Source: JACDHG01 sp963811585 (GTDB lineage: Bacteria; Actinomycetota; Actinomycetes; Propionibacteriales; Nocardioidaceae). Taken from it: DNA of 64,000 bases. The stretch lies in contig CAWERR010000006.1 of assembly GCA_963811585.1 (NCBI GenBank), forward strand, positions 496,001 to 560,000, written 5' to 3'. A model generated the notes under the pieces. The model was not told where the DNA came from, made no database searches, and was given only the letters and a program-made list of their open reading frames with translations. The first letter of the stretch is position 1; every line of letters begins with the position of its first letter. The position numbers and the translations under genes are program-made. Shown here piece by piece: positions 17,351 to 26,780 of the stretch.

Positions 17351-18339
17351 TCAGCCGGTCAGCTTCGGGAGCACATCGCGGCCGAAGACCTCCATCCACT
17401 CCGTCTGGTTGCGGCCGACGTTGTGGAGGTAGACCTGGGTGAACCCGAGGTCGAGGAACCGCTGGATCTCTGCCCGGTGGGCGTCGGGATCCGACGAGAT
17501 GACCATCCGCCCGTCGAAGTCCTCCGGCCGCACGAGTGCGGCCATCTGCGCGAAGTCGTGTGGCGACCGCATATCCTGCTTGGGGAACTTCATGCCGCCG
17601 TTGGGCCACTCAGTCATCGCGTTCTCGAGGGCCTTCTCGTCGGTTGGCGCCCAGGAAAGATGGAGCTGCAGGAGCTTCGGCATCAGCGCCGGGTCCTTGC
17701 CCTGCGAGAGCGCACCTTCGTCGAACTTGGCCAACACGCCGGCGACCTTCTCCGTCGTCGCGCCGGGCGTGATGATGCCGTCGCAGCGGGCGCCCGTCTT
17801 CTTCGCGGTGATCGGACCGGCCGTCGCGACGATGATCGGCGGCGGCTTGTCGGCCATGGTCCACAGGCGGGTCGTGTGCAGCTTGAAGAACTCCCCTGAT
17901 GCTTGACGTCCTTGCCCGTGAAGAGCTTCTGGATCAGCTCGATCGCGTCGAACATCATCCGGATGCGCTCCGCCGGCTCTGGCCAGTAGCCACCGAACAT
18001 GTGCTCGTTGAGCGCCTCGCCGGAGCCGAGGCCGAGCCAGGTGCGCCCCGGGTACATCGCCTCCAGCGTCGCGGCCGCCTGCGCCACGATCGCCGGGTGG
18101 TGGCGGAACGTCGGACAGGTGACGCCCGGCCCGAGGTCGCCCGTGGTGCGCTGGCCGACTGCGCTCAACACGTTCCACACGTATGACGCCTGGCCCTGCT
18201 GCGGTACCCACGGCTGGAAGTGGTCGGCCGCCATCGTGCCGACGAAGCCGTGCTGCTCGGCCGTCTCACAAAGCTGGATCATCTCCTGCGGCGCGAACTG
18301 CTCGAGCGCTGCGGCGTACCCGATCTTGACCTCGCTCAT
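17351..18339 (-). pseudogene. LLM-class F420-dependent oxidoreductase, single frameshift
   Basis: This is a luciferase-like TIM-barrel enzyme related to F420-dependent glucose-6-phosphate dehydrogenase, about 330 residues. The first part reads AAALEQFAPQEMIQLCETAE, then AADHFQPWVPQQGQAS and GLGSGEALNEHMFGGYWPE, all F420/substrate-binding blocks. After GKDVKHQG the frame changes near 17895, where one base is missing from a G run (minus strand). It resumes with EFFKLHTTRLWTMADKPPP through VYLHNVGRNQTEWMEVFG. The locus is 3n+2 long, consistent with one deletion. AAGGATGG precedes the ATG at 18339. The substrate is unknown; hydride transfer with F420 is inferred from family. Confidence 0.82.
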
Positions 18340-18430
18340 AGCGCCATCCTTGCAGCACTCGTCACGGCGGCGGCGCGGTGATCTGCCATGCCAGGCCCGC
18401 CCGCCAGGTCGCAGGTAATCTCGAAGCACC

Positions 18431-19318
18431 ATGAGCATCGTGCGCGACCCATCGCTGCGGAGGATCGCCATGCCAGCGGGTGAGGCACCGCCAGGCGGGC
18501 TCGAGCAACTCGTCGACTTCGTGGCAGAGCACCGCCGCCTGTTCGTGCTGACCGGGGCCGGTTGCAGCACGGCATCGGGGATTCCCGACTATCGGGATGC
18601 GAACGGTGACTGGAAACGTCAGCAACCGGTCCAGTTCCAGTCGTTCATGGGCGATCCGCTGATGCGAGCGCGCTACTGGGCGCGCAGCCTGATCGGTTGG
18701 CGCAGCTTCGGGAGCGCCGGGCCGAACGACGCGCACGTCGCTCTGGCAGAGCTCGAGCAGGTCGGCCGGGTCGGTTTGCTGGTGACGCAGAACGTCGACG
18801 GGCTGCACCAGGCAGCCGGCTCCCGGCGGGTCACGGACCTACACGGCCGCCTCGACCGGGTGGTCTGCTTGATGTGCCGCCAGACGTCGGGCCGGGCTGC
18901 CTGGCAACAGCTGCTCGTGTCGCGCAACGACGGGTGGGCAGGTCTCGACGCGCCGATCGCGCCCGACGGCGATGCCGATCTCGACGGGCTCGACTTCACC
19001 GGATTCGACGTGCCGCCGTGTCCTCGATGCGGCGGGGTCGTCAAGCCCGACGTGGTGTTCTTCGGAGAGAACGTCCCGCCGTGGCGTCATGCGCAGGCGA
19101 AAGCCGCCCTGTCGACGTCCGATGCGATGCTCGTCGTCGGCTCCTCGTTGATGGTTCACTCCGGCTACCGGTACGCCGTCGGTGCAGCTCGGATGGGCAC
19201 ACCGGTCATCGCCGTCAACCTCGGCCGCACGAGAGCCGACCACCTGTTGCGGTTCAAGGTGACCGCCCCCGCAGGTGAGACGCTGCGTCAGCTCTGCGAC
19301 CGGTTGTTGCTGGTATGA
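18431..19318 (+). CDS. Sir2-family NAD-dependent protein deacylase
   Basis: This sirtuin removes acyl groups from lysines using NAD. The 295-residue protein has the Rossmann motif TGAGCSTASGIPDYRD (residues 42-57), TQNVDGLHQAAG, and the catalytic-His motif DLHGRLDRVVC. Two cysteine pairs, CLMC and CPRC, form the zinc site, and VVGSSLMVHSGYRY is near the end. TAATCT at 18416-18421 lies nine bases before the ATG, so the leader may be only two or three bases long. An internal ATG at 18470 is a possible alternative start. The gene is coupled to the methyltransferase gene by an ATGA overlap. Confidence 0.92.
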   Translation: MSIVRDPSLRRIAMPAGEAPPGGLEQLVDFVAEHRRLFVLTGAGCSTASGIPDYRDANGDWKRQQPVQFQSFMGDPLMRARYWARSLIGWRSFGSAGPNDAHVALAELEQVGRVGLLVTQNVDGLHQAAGSRRVTDLHGRLDRVVCLMCRQTSGRAAWQQLLVSRNDGWAGLDAPIAPDGDADLDGLDFTGFDVPPCPRCGGVVKPDVVFFGENVPPWRHAQAKAALSTSDAMLVVGSSLMVHSGYRYAVGAARMGTPVIAVNLGRTRADHLLRFKVTAPAGETLRQLCDRLLLV

Positions 19319-20118
19319 CGCAGGATCGGCCGGCCGAGTTCAGGGTGGTCAGTGACGCCGAAGCTCAGCGCGCCAATCGCTCGGACTGGGACGGCGAGGC
19401 AGACGAATACCAGCGAGAGCATGGCGAGTTTCTCGGTGACTCGGGGTTCATCTGGTCACCTGAGGGACTCGACGAGGCAGACCTGCAGCTGCTCGGGGAG
19501 GTCGCCGGGCAACGGGTGCTCGAGATCGGCTGCGGCGCAGGCCAGTGCTCGCGCTGGCTCGTCTCCCGTGGAGCCACCGCGGTGGGGGTCGACCTGTCGT
19601 ACCGGCAGCTGCAGCACAGTCGGCGGCTCGACGGCGAGACCTCGATCGACGTACCCACCGCATGCGCGACCGCGAGCGCACTGCCGTTCACGGACGCGTC
19701 GTTCGACCTGGCGTGCTCGGCGTTCGGTGCCCTGCCGTTCCTCGTCAACATCGTCACTCCGCTGCGCGAGGTCTCGCGGGTGCTCCGACCAGGTGGTCGG
19801 TTCGTCTTCTCCGTCGTGCATCCGATGCGGCAGGTGCTGCCCGACGACCCGAGCGCGGGGATCGGACTGACGGTCACTCGGTCGTACTTCGACCGATCGT
19901 CGTACGTCGAGCTCGACGAAGCAGACACCCCGACGTACGTCGAGCCGCACCACACGCTCGGCGACTGGATCGGCGCGATCACCCTGGCCGGTTTGAGTGT
20001 CGACGGGCTGCTCGAGCCGGAGTGGCCAGCCGGGCTAACCCGCGTCTGGGGCGCCTGGGGGCCGGAGCGCGGACCCTATGTGCCTGGGACCGCGATCTTC
20101 ACGACCAGTCGCCACTGA
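19315..20118 (+). CDS. SAM-dependent methyltransferase (class I)
   Basis: A 267-residue enzyme with a Rossmann methyltransferase core. Motif I is RVLEIGCGAGQCSRWL, the acidic loop is VGVDLSYRQL, and the post-I region contains ASALPFTDASFDLACSAFG, then REVSRVLRPGGRFVFSVVHP. The arrangement resembles ubiquinone/menaquinone-type methyltransferases, but no substrate can be named. Its ATG overlaps the sirtuin stop, so the two proteins are made together. It ends 28 bp from the convergent polA gene. Confidence 0.88.
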   Translation: MTQDRPAEFRVVSDAEAQRANRSDWDGEADEYQREHGEFLGDSGFIWSPEGLDEADLQLLGEVAGQRVLEIGCGAGQCSRWLVSRGATAVGVDLSYRQLQHSRRLDGETSIDVPTACATASALPFTDASFDLACSAFGALPFLVNIVTPLREVSRVLRPGGRFVFSVVHPMRQVLPDDPSAGIGLTVTRSYFDRSSYVELDEADTPTYVEPHHTLGDWIGAITLAGLSVDGLLEPEWPAGLTRVWGAWGPERGPYVPGTAIFTTSRH

Positions 20119-20146
20119 CCGTCCGCTTGCGGCGAGGGCCGGCGTG

Positions 20147-22858
20147 CTAGTGACCAGCCTCATGCCAGGTGCGACCCACCCCGACTGAGACGTCGAGCGG
20201 GACCGCGAGGTCGGAGGCGGCGGCCATCTCGCGCCGAACCAGAGTCTCGAGGCTGTCACGCTCGCCAGGGGCCATTTCGAAGACGAGCTCGTCGTGGACC
20301 TGGAGCAACATCCGCGAAGACAGCCCTTCGGCGTCGAGGGCCGCATCGACCTTCAGCATGGCGACCTTGATGATGTCGGCGGCAGAGCCCTGGATCGGGG
20401 CGTTGAGCGCCATCCGCTCGGCCATCTCGCGCCGTTGCCGGTTGTCACTCGTCAGGTCGGGCAGGTAACGGCGGCGGCCGAACAGGGTCTCGGTGAAGCC
20501 GGTACGCCGCGCCTCGTCGACGACGCCGTGCAGGTATTCGCGGACGCCGCCAAACCGCAGGAAGTACTCATCCATCAACCCGCGTGCCTCCGCGGGCTCG
20601 ATGCCGAGCTGCATCCCAAGCCCGTAGGCCGACAAGCCGTACGCGAGGCCATAGTTCATCGCCTTGATCTTCGACCGCTGCGCGACCGAGACCGAACCGG
20701 CGTCGACCTCAAACACCCGCGCCGCCATCACCGAGTGGAAGTCCTCGCCCGAGTGAAACGCCTCGATCAGACCGGCGTCTTCGGACACGTGCGCCATGAT
20801 GCGCATCTCGATCTGGCTGTAGTCGGCGGTGAGCAGCGACTCGTTGCCCTCGCCGACGATGAACGCCTCCCTGATCCGACGCCCTTCCTCGGTGCGGATC
20901 GGGATGTTCTGCAAGTTGGGCTCAGTCGACGACAGTCGCCCAGTCGCCGCGATCATCTGGTTGAACGTCGTGTGGATGCGCGCATCGTCGGCGATCGTCT
21001 TGAGCAAGCCTTCGACGGTCTGGCGCAGCCGCGTCGCATCGCGGTGAATCAACAGCTGCTGCAGGAACGGGTGCTCGGTCTTGTCGAACAGCGTCTGAAG
21101 CGCCTCCGCGTCGGTGGTGTAACCCGTCTTGGTGCGCTTGGTCTTCGGCATACCGAGCTCGTCGAAAAGCACGACCTGCAGCTGCTTCGGTGAGCCGAGG
21201 TTGATCTGCTTGCCGATCACGGCAAAGGCCTCGTCGGCAGCCTCCTTGACGCGACCACCGAACTGGGCTTCGAGCGACATCAGATAGTCGTCGTCGACCG
21301 CAATGCCTGCCTGCTCCATCTTCGCCAGCACCTCGACAAGAGGGAGCTCGATCTCGGCAAGCAGTCGCGATCCGCCGCGTGACTCCAACTCTGTCGACAA
21401 TGCCGCAGCGAGCTCGACGACGGCGTGGGCTCGCTGCATCGACTCGTTCGCCGCCGCCGAGTCACCGTCGAGATCGAACGCCAGCTGGTCAGTCGCAGCT
21501 GCCTCTCCCTTGAGCTCGCGGTGCAGGTAGCGCAGCGTCAGGTCGGCCAGGTCGTAGGAGCGTTGGTCGGGATGGGAGAGGTATGCCGACAGGGCAGTGT
21601 CTGCGGCCAACCCTTGCAATGGCCAGCCGCGGGCGGCCAGCATGAGCAGCGACGCCTTCGCGTCGTGGAGGGCCTTCGGCCGCGCCTTGTCGCCCAGCCA
21701 GGCGGCGAGCACCGTCTCGTTTTCCGGCGCGATCTCAGCTGCGTCGACCCAGGCCGCGTGACCGGACTCCGTGGCCAGCGAGAGAGACGTCACGCCGCCG
21801 GCCGCCTTGCTCCAGAGACCGTCGACGTGCATTCCGACCAGCGTGTCGGCGGCTGCGTGAGCCGCGAGCCAAGGCTCCAGCTCTCCGACGCCCAGACGGT
21901 GACCGTCGATGTGCGCGGCGTCCTCGATCTGCACCTCGTCGGCCGAGAGCGTCTCGAAGAGGCGGTCGCGAAGCACGCGGAACTCGAGCCCGTCGAAGAT
22001 CTTGTGCACCTCGTCGCGGTCCCAGGGCCCTTGCAGCAGGTCGGGCGGCTTCACCGGCAGGTCGAGGTCGCGCACCAGCGCGTTGATGCGGCGGTTGCGG
22101 ATGACGTCGGCGAGGTGGTCTCGCAGTGCCTGCCCGGCCTTGCCCGGAATCTCGTCGACGCGAGCGACGATCTCGTCGAGAGTCTCGAACTGGGCGATCC
22201 ATTTCGCGGCGGTCTTGGGTCCGACACCCGGTACGCCAGGCAGGTTGTCGCTGGACTCACCGACCATCGCGGCGAGGTCGGGATAGCTCGCTGGCTGGAC
22301 GGCGTACTTGTCGAACACCGAGGCAGGTGTCATCCGGGCGAGGTCCGAGACACCTCTGCGCGGGTAGAGGACGGTGACGCGGTCGCTCACGAGCTGGAAG
22401 ACATCGCGGTCACCCGAGCAGATCAGCACGTCGTAGCCGGCGGCCTCAGCTTGGGTGGCAAGCGTGGCGATCACGTCGTCGGCTTCGAAGCCGTCCTTCT
22501 CCACCGAGACGACACGCAAGGCGTCGAGCACCTCTTTGACGAGCGACACCTGCCCTTTGAACTCGTCAGGGCTCTTGGATCGGTTCGCCTTGTATTCGGA
22601 GTACTCCTCCGAGCGAAAGGTCTTACGGGACACGTCGAACGCCACGGCGAGGTGGGTCGGGCTTTCGTCTCGCAGCACGTTGATGAGCATCGACGTGAAG
22701 CCGTAGACGGCGTTGGTCGGCTGCCCCGTGGTCGTCGAGAAGTTCTCGACGGGCAGAGCGAAGAATGCCCGGTAAGCGAGGGAATGACCGTCGAGCAACA
22801 GCAGGCGCGGTCGCTCGGCAGCAGTGGTGTCGGAGGGGGTCGTGTCGGTCGAAGCCAC
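20147..22858 (-). CDS. polA: DNA polymerase I
   Basis: This 903-residue repair and Okazaki-fragment polymerase has three parts. The 5'-3' exonuclease (1 to about 300) contains LLLDGHSLAYRAFFAL and DNLPGVPGVGPKTAAKWI. The central 3'-5' exonuclease region (about 320-520) lacks the acidic motifs and appears inactive, as in other actinobacteria. The polymerase domain has motif A DYSQIEMRIMAHV, motif B RSKIKAMNYGLAYGLS and motif C LLQVHDELVFEM. The frame is intact over 2.7 kb. The GTG at 22858 is six bases after TAGAGT and is probably leaderless. Confidence 0.97.
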   Translation of the reverse strand: MASTDTTPSDTTAAERPRLLLLDGHSLAYRAFFALPVENFSTTTGQPTNAVYGFTSMLINVLRDESPTHLAVAFDVSRKTFRSEEYSEYKANRSKSPDEFKGQVSLVKEVLDALRVVSVEKDGFEADDVIATLATQAEAAGYDVLICSGDRDVFQLVSDRVTVLYPRRGVSDLARMTPASVFDKYAVQPASYPDLAAMVGESSDNLPGVPGVGPKTAAKWIAQFETLDEIVARVDEIPGKAGQALRDHLADVIRNRRINALVRDLDLPVKPPDLLQGPWDRDEVHKIFDGLEFRVLRDRLFETLSADEVQIEDAAHIDGHRLGVGELEPWLAAHAAADTLVGMHVDGLWSKAAGGVTSLSLATESGHAAWVDAAEIAPENETVLAAWLGDKARPKALHDAKASLLMLAARGWPLQGLAADTALSAYLSHPDQRSYDLADLTLRYLHRELKGEAAATDQLAFDLDGDSAAANESMQRAHAVVELAAALSTELESRGGSRLLAEIELPLVEVLAKMEQAGIAVDDDYLMSLEAQFGGRVKEAADEAFAVIGKQINLGSPKQLQVVLFDELGMPKTKRTKTGYTTDAEALQTLFDKTEHPFLQQLLIHRDATRLRQTVEGLLKTIADDARIHTTFNQMIAATGRLSSTEPNLQNIPIRTEEGRRIREAFIVGEGNESLLTADYSQIEMRIMAHVSEDAGLIEAFHSGEDFHSVMAARVFEVDAGSVSVAQRSKIKAMNYGLAYGLSAYGLGMQLGIEPAEARGLMDEYFLRFGGVREYLHGVVDEARRTGFTETLFGRRRYLPDLTSDNRQRREMAERMALNAPIQGSAADIIKVAMLKVDAALDAEGLSSRMLLQVHDELVFEMAPGERDSLETLVRREMAAASDLAVPLDVSVGVGRTWHEAGH

Positions 22859-22864
22859 AGAGCG

Positions 22865-22870
22865 ACTCTA
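22865..22870 (-). promoter_or_regulatory. -10 element of a leaderless promoter (polA)
   Basis: TAGAGT on the minus strand ends six bases before the polA GTG. No Shine-Dalgarno sequence is present. Confidence 0.5.
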
Positions 22871-22969
22871 GTGGTGGCCACCGACACCATCCGGAGGGCG
22901 TCTCCCGGGACGATCACTAGGCTGAGGAGCACGAATGTTGGTCGAAACTGGCAGCCGAGCGGAGACTCC

Positions 22970-23386
22970 ATGACGTACCCCGAGAGTGTGACCGGCATGT
23001 GGCCCGACATGGGGACGACGATCCATGAGCGGATGGGCATCGAGATCACCGAAGCCACATCAGAACGGGTCGTCGGGACGATGCCGGTCGACGGCAACAC
23101 CCAGCCGTTCGGGCTGCTCCACGGCGGAGCGTCGTGCGTGCTGGCCGAAAGCCTGGGCTCGATCGGCGCCACCTTGCACTCGCAGCCCGAGCAGGTCGCC
23201 GTCGGGGTCGACATCAACGCGACGCACCACCGGGCTGTTTCTGCGGGCACAGTGACGGGTGTCGCCACTCCAGTCCATCTCGGTCGCAGCGTTGCCTGCT
23301 ACGAGATCGTCATCTCCGACGAGCAGGGCCGGCGTGTCTGCACTGCCCGGCTCACCTGCCAGCTCATCTCCGCGCCACCGACCTGA
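22970..23386 (+). CDS. Hotdog-fold thioesterase (PaaI-like)
   Basis: A 138-residue acyl-CoA thioesterase-like protein. The signature PFGLLHGGASCVLAESLGS carries the Gly-rich turn and the catalytic acidic residue on the hotdog helix. VGVDINATHHR and VCTARLTCQLI complete the fold. The substrate may be hydroxybenzoyl- or phenylacetyl-type CoA thioesters, which is not decidable here. GGAG precedes the ATG. It is divergent from polA, a neighbourhood that I recall from other actinobacteria. Confidence 0.88.
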   Translation: MTYPESVTGMWPDMGTTIHERMGIEITEATSERVVGTMPVDGNTQPFGLLHGGASCVLAESLGSIGATLHSQPEQVAVGVDINATHHRAVSAGTVTGVATPVHLGRSVACYEIVISDEQGRRVCTARLTCQLISAPPT

Positions 23387-23388
23387 CT

Positions 23389-23414
23389 CAACCTTTGAGG
23401 CCCTAACTCCGTAC
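23389..23414 (+). promoter_or_regulatory. Possible ECF-type autoregulatory promoter
   Basis: CAACC at 23389-23393 and CGTAC at 23410-23414, 16 bp apart, resemble the -35/-10 pair of ECF sigma promoters. They lie just upstream of the ECF sigma gene. The match is short and could be chance. Confidence 0.25.
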
Positions 23415-23440
23415 ATACTGCGAGCGGGGAGAGGTGAGTT

Positions 23441-23956
23441 GTGCGGGGACGCCGGGAGTTCGAGGAGTTCGTCGATGCTGAGATGCCACGGCTGCTCGGC
23501 TACGCGCGGGCTCTCACCGGCAACGGGCATGACGCCTGGGATCTCGTGCAGGAGTGTCTCGTCAGAGTCGGGACGCGCTGGTCGCACATCGACGCAGGCG
23601 GCAACCCAGGCGCGTATGCCCGCACGACTCTCGTCCGGCTGAACGTCGACCGGTTGCGGCGGCTGAACCGGGAAGGCCCCTTCGGCGTCGTACCCACGGT
23701 TGCCGTGCTCGACCCGCACCGGCTGGGAATCGAGCCATGGCTGCTCGAGGCGCTCAAGGCCTTGTCGCCGCGGCAGCGCACTGCCCTCGTGCTCAAGTAC
23801 GTCGACGATCTCGACCTGCGAGGGATCTCCGAGGCGATGGGTTGCAGCGTCGGTACGGCGAAGAGCCATGTGTCACGCGGCCTGCAACAGCTTCGCGAGC
23901 GGGCGCCTCAAGGCTCGTCGCTCGCCGGACTCAAGGTGGGAGACAACGATGTCTGA
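23441..23956 (+). CDS. SigE-family ECF RNA polymerase sigma factor
   Basis: A small 171-residue alternative sigma factor. Region 2 is FVDAEMPRLLGYARALTGNG then AWDLVQECLVRVGTRW. Region 4 is LSPRQRTALVLKYVDDLDL then GCSVGTAKSHVSRGLQQLRE, the -35-recognition helix-turn-helix. The short size and the ARTTLVRLNVDRLRR linker fit the actinobacterial SigE (SigM-like) group. GAGAGGTGA precedes the GTG at 23441. Its stop overlaps the kelch-like gene start by eight bases, the usual layout for a sigma factor and its membrane regulator. Confidence 0.9.
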   Translation: MRGRREFEEFVDAEMPRLLGYARALTGNGHDAWDLVQECLVRVGTRWSHIDAGGNPGAYARTTLVRLNVDRLRRLNREGPFGVVPTVAVLDPHRLGIEPWLLEALKALSPRQRTALVLKYVDDLDLRGISEAMGCSVGTAKSHVSRGLQQLRERAPQGSSLAGLKVGDNDV

Positions 23957-25244
23957 CAAGGAGCTGCGCGACGCGTTGCGGAGCCTGGCCGAGCCGGTCG
24001 GTAGCCCTCCTGGTGGCCGGGAGGAGATCCTGGCGCGGGTGGCCCGTGTGCGCCGATGGAGGTTCGCCGGGAGCGGACTGGCCGTGGCAGCCAGCGTTGC
24101 CGCGATCGCGATGACTGCCAGTCTGCTGACCGGCAACGACACGTCGGATGGCAACAGTGCTGACGTCGCAACCGGCACGTGGAGCGAGATCGCGCCGTCG
24201 CCGTTGTCACCACGGAGTGGAGAGGTCGCAGTGTGGACCGGCACGGAGATGATCGTCGCCGGGGGCACCGATATGCCGCTCTGCCCGCCTGGGGCGGACT
24301 GCGCTGGACCGACGGACGCACAACGGTTGGCTGATGGTGGCGCCTATGATCCCGCCACGGACACCTGGCGACGGATCGCTGACGCCCCACAGTCCCTGAC
24401 TTACGCCCAGGCGATCTGGACGGGCACCGAGATGCTGGTGCTCGCTCCGCGCCTTGACCCCCAGGCTGAGGGAGACAACGGGCAGGATGCCGCGACACTG
24501 TTGTACGACCCGGCGCGAGATTCCTGGCGCACTCTCGACCCAGCGCCGGTCACGCCGAATCAGCTGGGCTGGACCGGGCGCTACGCCGTCGTACCCCAGG
24601 GGTCCGAGGAGGGCCGTGACGTCGGCGACTGGCTGCTCGACCCGGCGAAGGGGCGCTGGCAGCGGCTGCCGGACGATCCGTTCCCGGCAACGTTCGATCG
24701 GGCGCTCACGTGGACGGGCGACGCGCTCGTACTCACGGGACTGCTCATTGATGAGCCAGACGCGGACAACAAGACGTTCGTGGTTGCCACGCTCGATCTC
24801 GACTCGATGCAGTGGGAGCGGGAGCCACGCTCACCCGTGCGGTTCTGGACGCAGGCGTGGTATTGGTTCGACGAGCGTGTCATCACGGCGATCCAGCGGA
24901 ACTCCATGCCGGACGACAGCACCGTCGGCGCCAGCGGAGCTCTCGATCCACTGAGCGGCGAATGGGAGCCAGTCCCGCAGTCTCCACTCAGCGTTGACGA
25001 GGCTAAGAAAGGCTGTCCTCTGCCTGCCATCGGTCCCGCAGGCGATTGGTTGGCAGAGGGCGGCCCGATCCTGGTATCCCTCGAGGCTGCGACCACGCTG
25101 CGCACACCCCCATGTCCGCAACTGACCGAACCGCACGTCGGGGTCTGGACCGGTGACGCGCTCCTCGTGTGGGGCGGGAGTGACCGCGGCTACAAGGCGA
25201 ACCTCGCGGTCGGTCTGATGTGGCAGCCGCCGAGTCCGGGCTGA
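23949..25244 (+). CDS. Membrane-anchored kelch-like beta-propeller protein, probable sigma-factor partner
   Basis: This 431-residue protein has a cytoplasmic head of about 36 residues (MSDKELRDALRSLAEPVGSP). One membrane segment follows (about 40-60), and then a large extracytoplasmic domain of repeated units such as GEVAVWTGTEMIVAGG, YDPATDTWRRIADAP, YAQAIWTGTEMLVLA, YDPARDSWRTLDPAP and VGVWTGDALLVWGG. Those units read as kelch blades, so a beta-propeller outside the membrane is likely. The gene overlaps the ECF sigma gene by eight bases, so it may hold the sigma factor inactive until the propeller senses a signal. The head is short and lacks a zinc-binding anti-sigma signature, so this role is inference. 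Confidence 0.72.
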   Translation: MSDKELRDALRSLAEPVGSPPGGREEILARVARVRRWRFAGSGLAVAASVAAIAMTASLLTGNDTSDGNSADVATGTWSEIAPSPLSPRSGEVAVWTGTEMIVAGGTDMPLCPPGADCAGPTDAQRLADGGAYDPATDTWRRIADAPQSLTYAQAIWTGTEMLVLAPRLDPQAEGDNGQDAATLLYDPARDSWRTLDPAPVTPNQLGWTGRYAVVPQGSEEGRDVGDWLLDPAKGRWQRLPDDPFPATFDRALTWTGDALVLTGLLIDEPDADNKTFVVATLDLDSMQWEREPRSPVRFWTQAWYWFDERVITAIQRNSMPDDSTVGASGALDPLSGEWEPVPQSPLSVDEAKKGCPLPAIGPAGDWLAEGGPILVSLEAATTLRTPPCPQLTEPHVGVWTGDALLVWGGSDRGYKANLAVGLMWQPPSPG

Positions 25245-25263
25245 TCGAGGACTGGCCGTGGGA

Positions 25264-25827
25264 TCAGCGTGATCCGCGGGAGCGACGCATCAGTCGGCGG
25301 GCTGCGACCACGTTGGTGGATATCGACTTCGTCGGCGCGGTAGTGAGTCGTGCGCGCAGAGCCGCGACTGTCGAGGCGCGTACGACGGCTGCCTGAGCCA
25401 TCCCAAGGCGGGCGAGGAAGCGATTGGAGTCGCGGGCGCTGGCCGCGACCGACGCGACGATGTGCTTGGAGTCCTTCTCCTCTGCCCAGTCGGCAGCGGC
25501 GGCCATGAGCGACGTACCGACGCCACGTCGTCGCTGATCACGCAGCACGTGGAGGTTGCCCACGTGCACGGCATCCTCTTCGTGAATCGGTGAGATCGGA
25601 GCGCGGCGCAGGTGTGCGACGCCGACGACGACACTGTCGAGAATCGCGACAAGCAGCCGCTCTGCTGGGTCGGTTTCGAGGCGGGCAATGGCTCGCGTGG
25701 CGTCGTCGGCGGTAGCGGCCGCGCGGTTCGAACGGTCGGTCGTCGCACTGATGTCCTGCCAGATGCCGACCAACGCAGCTGCGTCGGAGATCACGGCATC
25801 ACGCACGACCACGGATCCGCGGCCCAT
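25264..25827 (-). CDS. GNAT-family N-acetyltransferase
   Basis: A 187-residue acetyl-CoA-dependent transferase. The acetyl-CoA-binding motif A is HVGNLHVLRDQRRRGVGTSL with the R/Q-x-x-G-x-G/A core (RRRGVGTS). It follows a beta-strand block, LLVAILDSVVVGVAHLRRAP. The substrate is not predictable. AGAGGTAG precedes the ATG at 25827. The C-terminal 40 residues are rich in Ala, Thr and Arg and lie outside the fold. It is convergent with the kelch-like gene, 19 bp apart. Confidence 0.85.
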   Translation of the reverse strand: MGRGSVVVRDAVISDAAALVGIWQDISATTDRSNRAAATADDATRAIARLETDPAERLLVAILDSVVVGVAHLRRAPISPIHEEDAVHVGNLHVLRDQRRRGVGTSLMAAAADWAEEKDSKHIVASVAASARDSNRFLARLGMAQAAVVRASTVAALRARLTTAPTKSISTNVVAARRLMRRSRGSR

Positions 25828-26013
25828 GGCTACCTCTGTTCTGGTCACTCCCCCGAGTGGCAGTGGGTTTGCACCACACGACTCGTTAGGCTGCACGAGC
25901 GGCGCTGGGGCGCGCACCAGACTACGGCTGCACACCACCGGCTGCCAGAGGTGGGTCGGACTTTCTCAGTTTCTGTTGCGACCACACCACGCAAGAAATA
26001 AAGGAGGCTTGAG

Positions 26014-26760
26014 GTGTTTCGCGGGTTCGGCACGGTCGTGAACGTGGCTGCTGTCTTGCTGGGTTCAGGAATCGGCGTGCTGGTCGGGCATCGGCTTCCG
26101 CAGCGCACGCGTGACGTCGTCACCGACGCGCTCGGACTCGTCACCCTGCTCGTTGCTGCGGTCTCGGCGATGGCGGTGACGAGCGCGGTCCTCGACGATG
26201 CAGTCGGGGACGCCGCGCCGGTGCTGATCGTGCTCGGGTCGCTGCTCATCGGCGGCATTGCTGGATCCTCGCTCCGCATCGAGTACCGCCTCGAGAACGT
26301 CGGCGGGTTTCTCCAGTCACGACTCACCAGAGGATCTGCCTCAGCTGACCGCCGCCACTTCATCGAGGGCTTCGTGGCTTCCTCAATCCTCTTCTGTGTC
26401 GGGCCGTTGACGATTCTCGGCTCACTGTCGGACGGTCTCGGCAACGGTGCCGACCAGCTCATCCTCAAGTCCGTGCTGGATGGCTTTGCGGCCATTGCTT
26501 TCGCAGCATCGTTTGGCTGGGGCGTGGCAGCGTCGGCAGTGGTCGTCCTCGTCGTGCAAGGGTCGCTGACGGTGTTGGGCGCCATGCTCGGCTCGTTCTT
26601 GCCCGACGCGCACATAGCGGCACTGACGGCCACCGGAGGGCTGCTACTGGTGGGCGTGGGGTTGCGACTGCTCCAGATCAAGCAGGTTCCGGTGGGTGAC
26701 CTGTTGCCGGCGTTAGTGGTGGCTCCGCTGCTCACGCAGCTTGTCGTCGTACTGCGCTGA
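26014..26760 (+). CDS. DUF554 family membrane protein
   Basis: A 248-residue integral membrane protein with about six or seven hydrophobic segments. The start MFRGFGTVVNVAAVLLGSGI and the pair RHFIEGFVASSILFCVGPLT and GSLSDGLGNGADQLILKSVL are characteristic of the family. The glycine-rich helices and the repeated layout suggest a transporter, but no function is established. A strong AAGGAGG lies eight bases before the GTG at 26014. It stands alone, convergent with livF. Confidence 0.88.
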   Translation: MFRGFGTVVNVAAVLLGSGIGVLVGHRLPQRTRDVVTDALGLVTLLVAAVSAMAVTSAVLDDAVGDAAPVLIVLGSLLIGGIAGSSLRIEYRLENVGGFLQSRLTRGSASADRRHFIEGFVASSILFCVGPLTILGSLSDGLGNGADQLILKSVLDGFAAIAFAASFGWGVAASAVVVLVVQGSLTVLGAMLGSFLPDAHIAALTATGGLLLVGVGLRLLQIKQVPVGDLLPALVVAPLLTQLVVVLR

Positions 26761-26780
26761 CGAGAGCGTCGACTCCTGTG

